A DNA stretch of 64,000 nt from Algicola sagamiensis DSM 14643. GTDB taxonomy: Bacteria > Pseudomonadota > Gammaproteobacteria > Enterobacterales > Alteromonadaceae. Of this stretch, positions 9,554-19,085 are shown piece by piece; position 1 is the stretch's first letter; every line of letters begins with the position of its first letter. Under the pieces are notes generated by a model, which did no database searches, had not been told where the DNA came from, and saw only the letters and a list, made by a program, of their open reading frames with translations. The stretch lies in assembly GCF_000374485.1 (NCBI RefSeq), contig NZ_KB894500.1:62001-126000 (forward strand), given 5' to 3'. The translations under genes were made by a program, and so were the position numbers.

Positions 9554-9939
9554 TACGACAAGTCCTTGAAATATCCTAAGAGCTTCTGGCTGATTATAAA
9601 GCCAGGAGCTTTCTTCCAATAAACACCTTAGTGTCATACACACTTCAATAGCCCATGTTGTTCAGTAAAAATACTCTATGAGCCGTTTATTCCACACATT
9701 ATTGTTCTTACAACAGAAAATCATGCATTACATCGAGTACTACTTGATTTGTCGGAAGAAAATGATGTAACTTCTCCGAGTACGAAATTTTTCTGAAAAT
9801 TCAAAATAAAACATGAAATTAGGTAGGATACCTGTAGTAATTTGCAGTGTTTGAAATGATTCATTTCACCCTTCCTCAATCGATATTTCAGACGTACCCA
9901 CTCATAAAACATATTTTGAAGTTTTAAACGGAGTTATGG
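9554..9939. other. Intergenic region before TonB receptor
   Basis: 386 bases. The first 60 bases hold the terminator of the lipoprotein gene. The remainder is AT-rich and presumably holds the receptor promoter. I see no convincing operator, RNA element or ORF. Confidence 0.5.
9580..9616 (+). terminator. Terminator after lipoprotein gene
   Basis: gagcttctggct and agccaggagctt pair across a gattataa loop with one mismatch, followed by ttctt. It starts 27 bases after the stop codon. Confidence 0.7.
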
Positions 9940-12807
9940 ATGTTTAAACTAAACCCTATTTCCAATAGCGTAAAATTGCTCGCGCTATCTGTTGCTGCCG
10001 TCAGCACACTACCAAATACTGCATTTGCACAAGAATCAGAAGCAGATGCTGACGTTGAGCGTATTCAGGTCACTGGGACACGAATTCTTCGTGAAGGTGT
10101 GGTTGCACCTGCACCGATCACCGTTTTAGGTGAAGATACCATTAAGGCTTCCGGTGCCACAAATCTTGGCGAATTACTGAACTCTTTGCCTGCGCTTGGC
10201 AATACGTATTCGATGTCTAGTTCAACAAGTTACATCGGAACTGTGGGCGGCAGTTTCCTCGACCTACGCCGCCTTGGAGCAGATAGAACGCTTGTTCTTG
10301 TCGATGGTAAACGTCATGTTGCTTCATCTGCTGGCTCTGCAAGGGTTGATATAAATACGATCCCAACCGAATGGATAAAAAGTGTTGAAGTGATCACTGG
10401 TGGTGCTTCTGCTGTCTATGGGGCGGATGCTGTCACTGGTGTTGTGAACTTTATATTGAAAGAGACGATCGAAGGTGTTCACTTCACAGCGCAAAAAAGT
10501 AAAGCTGACGATAGTGGTTTCTCTGATTATAAGTATGCTTTCTCTGCTGGTGGTGAGTTTGATAACGGTAAAGGAAATGCGGCAATCTCACTTGAAGTTG
10601 CAGGCCAAAACTCGATTACACAAGCGGATCGCGGTATTTCACAATATGCAACACTGGATAACCCAGAGAATAACGAGCCTGAGGCGGGTATGCATGATGG
10701 CAACCCTGACCGTATCCGTGTTGGAAATGCTGGTCTACACCTCTATTCTCCGAATGGTCGTTTTGTCATTGGAGATACGCCATACATCTTCCTTGAAGAC
10801 GGTACATTTAGAAAACAAAATTTAGGTACCCTTTCTGATGACTATTATTGTGTCGGTAATTGTGACAGAGAAGATGGATCACAAGAAAGTGAGTATCAGC
10901 CAAAGTATAAACGTATTACATTCAACTCTAAATTAAACTACGAATTGCATGAGAATGTTTTACTCTACTTCCAAGGTAAATATTCCAAGACGGATGGCTT
11001 TAGAAGAGGCACTTCTAGTTTCACAAGTGCGCAAGAAATTTCGATTGACAATGCATTTATGAATGCTGACCTCGTCGAGCTGATGGCTCAAAATGGTATC
11101 GATACGATTACCGTCAAGCGTTCACATACGGATATGGGCCTTCGTAGCGAAGAAAATGTTGCGCAAACAACGCGTTTTGTCTCTGGTCTTAAAGGTGCTC
11201 TGTTTGAAGATTGGGACTATGATGTTTCAGCCGTTTGGGGTCAAACAACATCCGCAAGAAAGAACTACAACAATCTGATCAAAGCGCGTTACGCGAATGC
11301 AGTCGATGCTGTGATCGATCCTAATACAGGTCGTGCTGTATGTCGTCAATCACTGGATCCAAAACAAGCATCAAATCCAAATGTGAAAAACTGTGTTGCT
11401 GCGAATGTCATGGGTAACGGACGTTTAAGCCAGGATTCAAGAGACTGGTTTATGACGACTTCGCTATTTGAGGGTAAAACAACGCAGACCGTTTACTCTG
11501 CCTCCGTTGCAAATGGTGCATTGTTTGAATTACCTGCGGGTGATGTTGGCTTTGCGGTTGGTGCTGAGTATCGTAAAGAAACCGCTTCCAGTGGTTATGA
11601 TGATCGTGTCGCAACAGGCGAAACATTCTTAACTGCGATTGCACCGTTGAGCGGTCAATTTGATGTGACTGAAGCTTTTACAGAGTTTTCCATTCCTGTC
11701 CTTGCTGATTTACCGGGTGTTGATTTAATGACACTTGATCTTGCTGCTCGTTACTCGGACTATAGCACGATTGGTAGCGCAACCACTTGGAAAGCAGGTA
11801 TCGATTGGGCAATCTATGAAGATTTAAGAGCGCGCTACACTCTTGCAAAGGCGGTTCGTGCACCAAATATTGATGAATTATACTCTCCTTTAGGCGGTAA
11901 CTTTGCATGGGTGAAAGATCCGTGTGATAAGCGTTATATTGCGAATGGGACGAATTTGGATCTTAGAAAAGCGAACTGTCAGGCGCTGGGTGTTCCAGCG
12001 GATTATCAGGATTCAAGATCTGGAAACATCCCATACAAATCAGGCGGAAATCCAAATGTTGGTGCGGAAACATCAACGAGTACAACAATTGGATTTGTTT
12101 ATACACCGAGTTTCCTAGACGGGTTTTCAACAACCGTTGATTACTGGTACTTTGAAATCGATGATGTGATTTCATCGGTCACGGTTGAAAAACTAGCACA
12201 ATACTGTGTTGATTCCCCAAGCGGTATTCAAAATAAATACTGTAGTCAGATCACACGTGATGCGTCATCGGGTATGATCACAAGTGCAGTTTCAAGAGTA
12301 CAAAACCTTGCAAAGAAAGAAGCGGAAGGGATAGATTTCGAATTCGCTTACCAATTTGAAGCATTTTCTGGCGAGGTGAATACGCGCTTCTTGGGAACAT
12401 ACTTGATGGAGCGAGCGGATTACCCGTTCCAGGAAGATTTGTCAGAAAAAGATCAGAAAATCTCAGAACTCGGTGACCCAAGATGGCAAGGGTCTTTAAA
12501 AACGTCGTACATGGTTGAAGACCTGACAGTAAACTGGAATATCCAGTATGTAGGTGGACAATATACGAATGACAGAGAGGCGCTTTCTGCAAACCCTGAT
12601 GCTATTTCACCGCATAAAGTTGGCTCTGTGGCCTATCATGATGTTCAAGTGCGTTATCAATTTACAGATGAGTTTGAAACATATGTGGGCATTGATAACT
12701 TATTAGATAAGGACGCACCTTGGGGATTGAATGGTGCAGGAGTAGACAACGCGATTTATGACAATATCGGTCGTAAGTTCTACGCAGGTCTTTCTTATAG
12801 TTTCTAA
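9940..12807 (+). CDS. TonB-dependent outer-membrane receptor
   Basis: 955 residues. A signal peptide ends near AFAQ (about residue 30). Next comes a TonB-box-like ERIQVTGTRI, a plug domain (about 50-170, with RRLGADRTLVLVDGKRHV and SGGASAVYGADAVTGVVNFIL motifs) and a 22-strand-type barrel ending in the aromatic FYAGLSYSF. The length and plug type match large receptors of Alteromonadales and Xanthomonas that import carbohydrates, peptides or other complex substrates rather than the shorter siderophore type. The substrate is unknown. It has its own terminator, so it is not obviously in an operon with the genes downstream. Confidence 0.93.
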   Translation: MFKLNPISNSVKLLALSVAAVSTLPNTAFAQESEADADVERIQVTGTRILREGVVAPAPITVLGEDTIKASGATNLGELLNSLPALGNTYSMSSSTSYIGTVGGSFLDLRRLGADRTLVLVDGKRHVASSAGSARVDINTIPTEWIKSVEVITGGASAVYGADAVTGVVNFILKETIEGVHFTAQKSKADDSGFSDYKYAFSAGGEFDNGKGNAAISLEVAGQNSITQADRGISQYATLDNPENNEPEAGMHDGNPDRIRVGNAGLHLYSPNGRFVIGDTPYIFLEDGTFRKQNLGTLSDDYYCVGNCDREDGSQESEYQPKYKRITFNSKLNYELHENVLLYFQGKYSKTDGFRRGTSSFTSAQEISIDNAFMNADLVELMAQNGIDTITVKRSHTDMGLRSEENVAQTTRFVSGLKGALFEDWDYDVSAVWGQTTSARKNYNNLIKARYANAVDAVIDPNTGRAVCRQSLDPKQASNPNVKNCVAANVMGNGRLSQDSRDWFMTTSLFEGKTTQTVYSASVANGALFELPAGDVGFAVGAEYRKETASSGYDDRVATGETFLTAIAPLSGQFDVTEAFTEFSIPVLADLPGVDLMTLDLAARYSDYSTIGSATTWKAGIDWAIYEDLRARYTLAKAVRAPNIDELYSPLGGNFAWVKDPCDKRYIANGTNLDLRKANCQALGVPADYQDSRSGNIPYKSGGNPNVGAETSTSTTIGFVYTPSFLDGFSTTVDYWYFEIDDVISSVTVEKLAQYCVDSPSGIQNKYCSQITRDASSGMITSAVSRVQNLAKKEAEGIDFEFAYQFEAFSGEVNTRFLGTYLMERADYPFQEDLSEKDQKISELGDPRWQGSLKTSYMVEDLTVNWNIQYVGGQYTNDREALSANPDAISPHKVGSVAYHDVQVRYQFTDEFETYVGIDNLLDKDAPWGLNGAGVDNAIYDNIGRKFYAGLSYSF

Positions 12808-12829
12808 AGTGATACAATTTTATTGTTTA

Positions 12830-12861
12830 AAAGCACTGGCCTCAAAACCAGTGCTTTTTTG
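12830..12861 (+). terminator. Terminator after TonB receptor
   Basis: aagcactgg and ccagtgctt form a 9-bp stem with a short loop, followed by a run of six T. Confidence 0.88.
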
Positions 12862-12952
12862 TTATTTTAGAGGCGTGTTTCTTCTCTTGTTGATCCAGCT
12901 ACGCTAAACTACCCCCATAAGCCCCTGCGAATTATAATGAGTGAATTCCTTG

Positions 12953-13855
12953 ATGTATCGACTGATCCTGGCGTTTTGCCTTTTATTTTCTTTACCTGTA
13001 TTGTCAGCGTCTCAAACTGAGAAAAAAGAAGCAGAAGCAACAGAACAAATGGCAGGTGTTGCTGAAGCTGAGTTGTCCAAGCTGGATAAACCGATGTATC
13101 GTCCACTGGTGGAGCGCTATATTCTAGACGAATTAAAAAATGTCCGTGTTGATCAACAGAACCTACGAGCGGAAGTTAGCCAGCGGATTGCAAAGTCAGA
13201 GCTCAAAGCATCGGATCGTGCTTTAGAATATACAACCGATACAATGAATATTATTTTCTATATCATTACAGCGGCAGCCTCTATTCTTGTCATCGTCGGT
13301 TGGAACTCGATGCGGGATGTCAAAGCACAGATTGAAAATGTGGTTCAAAAGAAAATTATGGGGATCACGGAAGATTATGAAGCGCGCCTAGCAGTGGTAG
13401 AAACCCGCCTGAAGGAACGCTCGGAAGAGATTATTGCGAACCAAGAGCAAATCGCGAAAACGAACCAGCTTCATTCACTCTGGATGCGAAGTGGTCTGGA
13501 AACCAGTCAGCAATCCAAAATCGATATTTATGATGAAATCCTCGCAATCAAACCAGATGATGTTGAAGCACTGTCGTATAAAGCGGATGCCGTTTTAGAA
13601 CTGGATGAAGCAGAGTGGGCACTCAACTTGTGTGATAAAGCAATCGCTATTGATGACAAGTATGGATACGCCTATTGGCAACGTGGTTGTGCCCATGCTG
13701 TATTAGGGAATGTTGAAAGTGCTGTCGAAGATATCAAACGGGCGATCGAACATTCACCCAACTTTATTAAAGATATCAATTTGGAGCCTGCTTTTGATGA
13801 CATCCGCGAAAGTCCACTCTTTATGGAGCTTGTTGAGAAAACAGGTAGTGTGTAG
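12953..13855 (+). CDS. Exported membrane-anchored TPR protein
   Basis: About 300 residues from ATG 12953; a GTG at 12941 would add four residues and neither start has a clear Shine-Dalgarno. A signal peptide ends near VLSA. A transmembrane helix lies around residues 95-115 (IIFYIITAAASILVIVGW), then a coiled coil (about 120-175), then two or three tetratricopeptide units. It finishes with an NLEPAFDDIRESPLF segment typical of the TPR end-of-group motif. It is probably a scaffold with the TPR domain on one face of the inner membrane. The function is unknown. A strong terminator follows. Confidence 0.75.
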   Translation: MYRLILAFCLLFSLPVLSASQTEKKEAEATEQMAGVAEAELSKLDKPMYRPLVERYILDELKNVRVDQQNLRAEVSQRIAKSELKASDRALEYTTDTMNIIFYIITAAASILVIVGWNSMRDVKAQIENVVQKKIMGITEDYEARLAVVETRLKERSEEIIANQEQIAKTNQLHSLWMRSGLETSQQSKIDIYDEILAIKPDDVEALSYKADAVLELDEAEWALNLCDKAIAIDDKYGYAYWQRGCAHAVLGNVESAVEDIKRAIEHSPNFIKDINLEPAFDDIRESPLFMELVEKTGSV

Positions 13856-13908
13856 CCCTTTTCGATTCATCAATAAATCATGCATATCAGCATTTATTCA
13901 ATCATTCA

Positions 13909-13936
13909 GTGAGAGGTTTTAACCTCTCACTTTATT
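13909..13936 (+). terminator. Terminator after TPR gene
   Basis: gtgagagg (13909-13916) and cctctcac (13923-13930) form a perfect 8-bp stem, extended by tt/aa, followed by tttatt. Confidence 0.8.
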
Positions 13937-14152
13937 CTGACTTTATTTTCATTCCATTTTCGTATTTATAAATTATTTTGATAAAAATCAACAAGTTGTT
14001 ATTGACAATAGTCTGATTAATCGAGAAGCTGGTGTTGCGTATCAGACCGAGGTTTTGGTCATAAAGTATTTCTTTTGTAGAATTAATAAACCAAAAACTT
14101 AGGTTGCTGTTGGTACATTGCGTCTGACAATAAAAATCATTAGAGACAAACA

Positions 14153-16003
14153 ATGAATCGCAGAGACTTTATGAAAACCGCGGGTGTTGTATCCATGATG
14201 CCCAGTATTGCCCTTTCTGAAGAATATTACTCGCCAGCCTATGCTTCTTCATTCCCAATGTCGATTATGCAAGGGAGTAAAGAAGCTTCTAGTGGAGAAT
14301 TACAAGTCATTGCCGGACAAATTCCTCCTGACCTATACGGACATGTATTCGTTGCAGAAGGGATCCCGCTTGAAGAAAACCATCTCACACCAAATGGTAA
14401 AGGTGCGCTGACTCGAGTAGATTTTGGTTCGGATCAGATCACCTTTACACGAAAGATGATCGAAACCCCATCTGCGATCATGCAGGATCACGTGGATGGC
14501 TGGTTTGATTCTTTTTACTTACTTGGGGGAACCGTTTACTACAGTCCAAATCTTGGCTTTATGAATTACTGTAATACCGCACCAAATTATATGGGTGATA
14601 ATCGTTTTGCACTGAGCTATGAAGGCGGGATCCCCTTCGAATTTGATGCAACAACCCTTGAGCTGGTGACACCAATCGGACATATCAATGAATGGGAAAC
14701 CAGCTTGCCGCCGATTGCAGATTTCTTTACCCCAGATAAATGGCTGTTTCCTCAGGTACGGACGACAGGACATCCATTCTTTGATTTGGAAAAAGGAGAG
14801 TGCTTTACCATCAATTATGGTGGTAACGCAGGGACGACAGGGACATCCAGTGGGTTTATTCGTGTGATCCAATGGGACTTAGATGGACCGCTTAAAGCTT
14901 GGAATATCAAACACCGTGATGGCAGTAATGCATTTATCGTTGCCACCTCGCATTCCTTGGGGGTAACGCGAAATCACATCTTAATATTCGAAACCGCGGC
15001 TCGAGTGGAAAATACACGTGTCATCGGTACACATACAGTGACGCCTCAAGAGCATAAAACAGCCGTTTGGATCATCCGAAAATCAGACTTGGTCGAAGGA
15101 CATGACGATGTCGTTGCAGATCGAATTGTTTTGGATTTTGATACCTCAGACATCATGTGTAACTACGATGATCATGCGGGTGAAGTCACTTTATTCGGGC
15201 AATACCTTGGTGCGATGGATAAGTCAGAACCCCAGTTCAACTTCGAGAAACTCTTTTTTGGTGGTCGTGTCCCTGAGCCTTTATCGGGCTATCCTGTTGC
15301 GCCTGTTGATGTCGGAGGGTTGGTACGAGCGCGTATTCAAGTGACAGCGGAAGGGGCACGGGAAATCAAAGACGATTTTCATGTGATCCGAGATGAATCT
15401 TTAATGTGGGACATGAATGACCCGGCTTACCGCGGGCACTTTCAATTTCCTGAGAGCTTTGATCATATTTATTGGGCTGCGATTGGTTATCGACCGGAAC
15501 ATTTGGTTCGTCGTGTGGCAAAAGCTTACGAAAATTATCCTAATCGTCTATTTACCAATGATACTTTACCCCAAGAGGCGATCCCCTCGGCACTGATCCA
15601 TATGGATTGTCGTCAAATGCAGGTCTCGGATGAATATGTGTTCCCCGAAGATTGTGTGATGCGTACGCCGCAATTTATGTCACGTCGTGAGTCTACGGAT
15701 CAGGACGATGGTTATATCTTTGCGGCTGTGGTTCGTAAAATCCCAAGCCACGCAGATTCGAACGGCAAAGAATATTGGATCTTTGATGCAAAAGATCTTG
15801 CGAAAGGACCACTGTGTATTCTCTCAAATCCCAACTTAAACTTTGCTACGACGAATCATGCCCTATGGACGCCATCTATCGGTCCACGCCCAGGTTATGC
15901 GTATCGGTCTGATGTCGCTCAGTACTTCCGTGACAAAATGCCATCCCATTCACGAGATGTGAAACAAATTCTTGAAAATCACATCCTCCCTCGGTTTGGT
16001 TAA
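14153..16003 (+). CDS. Carotenoid oxygenase family protein with Tat signal
   Basis: 616 residues resembling the RPE65/carotenoid cleavage dioxygenase family (also lignostilbene dioxygenases), non-haem iron enzymes that split C=C bonds with O2. The four candidate iron-ligand histidines are His207 (TGHPFFDLEKG), His267 (ATSHSLGVTRNH), His341 (YDDHAGEV) and His569 (TTNHALWTP). Their spacing is close to the family pattern. The N-terminus NRRDFMKTAG followed by a hydrophobic stretch is a twin-arginine signal, so the folded enzyme is probably exported to the periplasm. It is followed 77 bases later by a secreted flavin oxidase with which it may be co-transcribed. The substrate is unknown; overall similarity looks divergent. 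Confidence 0.8.
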   Translation: MNRRDFMKTAGVVSMMPSIALSEEYYSPAYASSFPMSIMQGSKEASSGELQVIAGQIPPDLYGHVFVAEGIPLEENHLTPNGKGALTRVDFGSDQITFTRKMIETPSAIMQDHVDGWFDSFYLLGGTVYYSPNLGFMNYCNTAPNYMGDNRFALSYEGGIPFEFDATTLELVTPIGHINEWETSLPPIADFFTPDKWLFPQVRTTGHPFFDLEKGECFTINYGGNAGTTGTSSGFIRVIQWDLDGPLKAWNIKHRDGSNAFIVATSHSLGVTRNHILIFETAARVENTRVIGTHTVTPQEHKTAVWIIRKSDLVEGHDDVVADRIVLDFDTSDIMCNYDDHAGEVTLFGQYLGAMDKSEPQFNFEKLFFGGRVPEPLSGYPVAPVDVGGLVRARIQVTAEGAREIKDDFHVIRDESLMWDMNDPAYRGHFQFPESFDHIYWAAIGYRPEHLVRRVAKAYENYPNRLFTNDTLPQEAIPSALIHMDCRQMQVSDEYVFPEDCVMRTPQFMSRRESTDQDDGYIFAAVVRKIPSHADSNGKEYWIFDAKDLAKGPLCILSNPNLNFATTNHALWTPSIGPRPGYAYRSDVAQYFRDKMPSHSRDVKQILENHILPRFG

Positions 16004-16080
16004 GCCAAAATACTGAGCCTGATCGAAGTTTGCAGTGGCAGGCTCCCATATCATCACGATCTTGATCGGAGAAAAAAAGA

Positions 16081-17694
16081 ATGAAGTTAAAAACAACACT
16101 CTGTTCTCTTGCTGCTGGAACCTTGATTATGGCTGGTTCATTCAGCCTGTATTCATTGGATGGTGTACAGGAGACGCTCAAAAACTATCAGAATACTTAC
16201 GAGTGTCATCCTGCGATTATTTATGATCCTGAGTCCGTTGAAGAAGTACAACAAATTGTTCAGAAAGCTTTGAATGATGGGAGCACCATCATGACAGGGA
16301 ATCGTCGTTATGCGAGTCAAATTGATGCAGCGTGTACAGACAATGGTGAGGTTCAGATCACTTTAAAAAACATGAACCAACTCCTCCATTTGGATAAAGA
16401 AGCGAAGACAGTCACCGTTCAAGCTGGCATGCGCTTTAATGATTTGAACGATATTCTACGAGAAGAAGGGCTGGCCGTGAATATGGTCACTGAGCTGGAG
16501 ATCTTCACGATTGGTGGGATGCTCGGAAGTGGAACCCATGGTTCTACGCTACATAAAAAAAGCAATATGATCGCAGACTACGTGACCCAAATGAAAATTG
16601 TGGATGGCCTTGGCAATCTGCGGGTCATTACAGGTGAGGAACTGAATGCGGCCCGTGTTAACCTGGGTGTACTGGGCGTTGTTGTTGAAGTGACCATTCA
16701 GTTAGAAGATGCCTTTAAGGTTCGTGCAAACGTGACAGGGCATCGAAATGACAGCGACTTAGAAGATAAAATTCTGGATATTGCCCGCAATAACTATTCT
16801 GCCAACGTTGCATGGTTCCCAGGTCTTGGGAAGTACACGGTGACCACCTATTCTCCGGTGCCGCTCGATACGCCAGGGAATGCCTATAATGCACAGGCAG
16901 ATGTATCCGATATTCAAGAGTACTTCTTTGGCTTGTTATTTGATGCGCTGCACGAATTCCCAGGAACAGGATTACAATGTTTAGCTGCAAGAATTCGCTA
17001 TGGGGCGAGGGACTCTTCCTACTATCGCGATCTAGATTCTGGTCGCGTGGTGAATGACCCCGTTGGACACTCTGATCAGATGCAATATTTCGAGTGTAAA
17101 GATCCAGAAAAATGTGTGTGGGATAAATTACCCATTGCACTGCAAGAAGTCGCGATGCCACTTGAAGAGCTGCCAAACTGGATCACTGATGTTCGAAAAA
17201 TTCTCGATGCGCATCCACGGACATGCTTCCCGCTTAATGGCATTTATTTCCGCTTTGGTAAAGCATCTGACAGCTATTTAGGGATGACAGCAGGTCGTGA
17301 TTCTGCTTTTGCTGGCATTGAGTATACGTTACGAAAAGAAGGAAATGCTGTTCCGAAAAACTACTTTGTCAATTTAGAAATCGAACAGATGTCCCTACGT
17401 AAATACAATGCGCGTCCACATTGGGGCAAAAACTCAGTCGCAATCTTTGAAAATATGCCATCACGATTCCCCAAATGGAATGACTTTGTGGCATTTAAAC
17501 AAGAAATGGATCCGCATAATATCTTTACCAATGCTTTTTGGCGCCGTGCAAGTGGTGAAGAGCCATTGAGTAATTATCTGACGCCAGAATGTAATGTGCG
17601 CGGTGAATGCTATTGTGAAACAGATGATCATTGTGAGTCCGGCACAACTTGCCAGGTTGGTGGTTACTTTGATGGGGCGAAAATCTGTAAATAA
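16081..17694 (+). CDS. Secreted FAD-linked oxidase, aldonolactone-oxidase-like, with Cys-rich tail
   Basis: 537 residues. A signal peptide (about 1-25) precedes an FAD-binding type 4 domain (about 40-210) with the phosphate-binding GGMLGSGTHGS near 143-153. The C-terminal region carries RPHWGK at about 445-450 and MDPHNIF, both typical of the L-gulono/D-arabinono-1,4-lactone oxidase family. These enzymes oxidise sugar lactones or alditols using O2. Unusually, the last 33 residues are Cys-rich (seven Cys, with CNVRGECYC and CESGTTC), like a small disulphide-knotted module. The start is supported by cggagaaaa upstream. It probably acts with the carotenoid oxygenase encoded before it, but no shared pathway is known to me. 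Confidence 0.82.
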   Translation: MKLKTTLCSLAAGTLIMAGSFSLYSLDGVQETLKNYQNTYECHPAIIYDPESVEEVQQIVQKALNDGSTIMTGNRRYASQIDAACTDNGEVQITLKNMNQLLHLDKEAKTVTVQAGMRFNDLNDILREEGLAVNMVTELEIFTIGGMLGSGTHGSTLHKKSNMIADYVTQMKIVDGLGNLRVITGEELNAARVNLGVLGVVVEVTIQLEDAFKVRANVTGHRNDSDLEDKILDIARNNYSANVAWFPGLGKYTVTTYSPVPLDTPGNAYNAQADVSDIQEYFFGLLFDALHEFPGTGLQCLAARIRYGARDSSYYRDLDSGRVVNDPVGHSDQMQYFECKDPEKCVWDKLPIALQEVAMPLEELPNWITDVRKILDAHPRTCFPLNGIYFRFGKASDSYLGMTAGRDSAFAGIEYTLRKEGNAVPKNYFVNLEIEQMSLRKYNARPHWGKNSVAIFENMPSRFPKWNDFVAFKQEMDPHNIFTNAFWRRASGEEPLSNYLTPECNVRGECYCETDDHCESGTTCQVGGYFDGAKICK

Positions 17695-17737
17695 TCAGTC
17701 ATTTTGTAGTTCCTGGATTTTTAATCATCAGCGATTT

Positions 17738-17776
17738 AATCATGGTAAGCATCACTAGGTGTTTACCATGATTTTT
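17738..17776 (+). terminator. Terminator after FAD oxidase gene
   Basis: catggtaa and ttaccatg form an 8-bp stem, extended by aat/att, followed by a T-rich attttttgg. The convergent solute-binding gene ends 21 bases further on. Confidence 0.75.
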
Positions 17777-17796
17777 TGGCTCGTCGAGAAAGTCGT

Positions 17797-18555
17797 TTAT
17801 TGAGGTGGGTTGTATTCTCCTTGATTCATTTTGTTGTAAACATCATCGACGATCCCTTCGGCTTTTAATGCTAAAAATGCCTGATTAAACTGTGTCACTA
17901 AAAGCGCATTTCCAGCGATGTTTTTATTAAAGAGAATCCTCAACTCTTTTTCCATGGTTGGTTTTGGGTGATAGGTGAATTGTTGTTGCTCCATTTCCGT
18001 AAAGTTTTTACGGATGAGTTCCAGGCCAACAGTTTTGCCAACCAAAGCAATATCAATGCGCTTCCTGAGTAGTTTTGTGAGATTTTGAAGCTCAGTGGTT
18101 GTTGTATCCGTTTCCAGTTGATATTTTTTTCTTGCAAGCGCAAAGGCTTTCCCGTTATCGTAGCCATTCATGATCCCAATGCGTTGTTGCTTGAGATCTG
18201 GGTAATCTTTCCAATCGAATACTTTATCTTTGAGATGGAAAAAAACAACTTGGGTGATGATCACAGGGGTACTGGCGTAAAAGCTTTCTGCTCTTTCTTT
18301 GGTGATGGTCCAAGCTAAAGTACCATGAATTTGTGGGCGTTTGGCTGCTTCCAGTGCTCGTGGCCAAGGAAGAAACTCAAACTTAGTTTTATGCCCAAGC
18401 CTTAAAAAAGCCTGTGTGACGAGATGAGACGTTGCACCATATTGTTTCAGGTCTTCACCTAAAAAAGGTGCCCACTCGCCATTTGTTAAACGGATCTCGT
18501 AGCTAAAGGCAAAGGAGCTAAATAAGGCGCCAAGCACGAATAAGCGCTGCATCAT
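17797..18555 (-). CDS. Periplasmic solute-binding protein, family 3 (orphan)
   Basis: 252 residues with a signal peptide (FVLGALFSSFAFS) and a family-3 solute-binding fold: an EIRLTNGEWAPFLGEDL start, an FLPWPRALEAA helix and a late KELRILFNK strand. Such proteins normally feed amino-acid ABC importers. Here no permease or ATPase gene is nearby, as is common for the divergent orphan members in marine gammaproteobacteria. Its ATG directly abuts the TAA of the VOC gene upstream, so the two are translated from one message, possibly read through from the his operon. Confidence 0.82.
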   Translation of the reverse strand: MMQRLFVLGALFSSFAFSYEIRLTNGEWAPFLGEDLKQYGATSHLVTQAFLRLGHKTKFEFLPWPRALEAAKRPQIHGTLAWTITKERAESFYASTPVIITQVVFFHLKDKVFDWKDYPDLKQQRIGIMNGYDNGKAFALARKKYQLETDTTTTELQNLTKLLRKRIDIALVGKTVGLELIRKNFTEMEQQQFTYHPKPTMEKELRILFNKNIAGNALLVTQFNQAFLALKAEGIVDDVYNKMNQGEYNPPQ

Positions 18556-19047
18556 TTACTCATTCTCAGACTTCATCGACTGGATCCACTTCTCCCTCGC
18601 TTGCTCAAGTTCGTCATGAGAAATATCGAACTTATGTGTCGCAATCGACCAGCAGTGACCAAAAGGATCTTTGACTTTACCGAATCGATCGCCCCAGAAT
18701 GCATCTGTCAAAGACAGAAGAACTTCGCAGCCGCCATCAACCGCCTTTTCAAAGAGTGAATCACAATCAGGAACGTACATCCACAACCCCGCAGTTGCAA
18801 ATTCCTCTGGTCCTTTTTCCCAGCTCCCTGGTTGTGTATCAGCGAGCATCAGACAAGCATTCCCAACCTTGAGCATCATATGGATCACGGTTTTTCCATC
18901 TGGGCAAAACACAGGGTGGCCGATAGGCTCAGCGCCAAATATCGTTTGGTAATATTCAATGGCTGTCTGACAATCGCCATTAAAAAACAAGTAGGTAGTA
19001 AGCGATGTCATTTTATCCGGGACTGGCCCATGTGCTGGTGTCGTCAT
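18556..19047 (-). CDS. VOC-fold protein (PhnB/glyoxalase-like)
   Basis: 163 residues of the vicinal oxygen chelate superfamily, PhnB-like subgroup: TYLFFNGDCQTAIEYYQTIFGAEPI, then a CLMLADTQPG segment and a C-terminal KDPFGHCWSIATH. This subgroup is mostly of unknown function in bacteria; members are annotated as glyoxalase/bleomycin-resistance-like. The next gene (solute-binding protein) starts at the adjoining base. It lies 38 bases after hisI with no terminator between, so it may be transcribed with his. Confidence 0.85.
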   Translation of the reverse strand: MTTPAHGPVPDKMTSLTTYLFFNGDCQTAIEYYQTIFGAEPIGHPVFCPDGKTVIHMMLKVGNACLMLADTQPGSWEKGPEEFATAGLWMYVPDCDSLFEKAVDGGCEVLLSLTDAFWGDRFGKVKDPFGHCWSIATHKFDISHDELEQAREKWIQSMKSENE

Positions 19048-19085
19048 AATACCTTTTCCTGATTTTCCGATTCACCTTTTCTCAA

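Noticed and set aside
16715-17176. Long minus-strand ORF (153 aa) inside the FAD oxidase gene
   Set aside because: It is the antisense shadow of a clearly recognised gene, with no ribosome site or family match.
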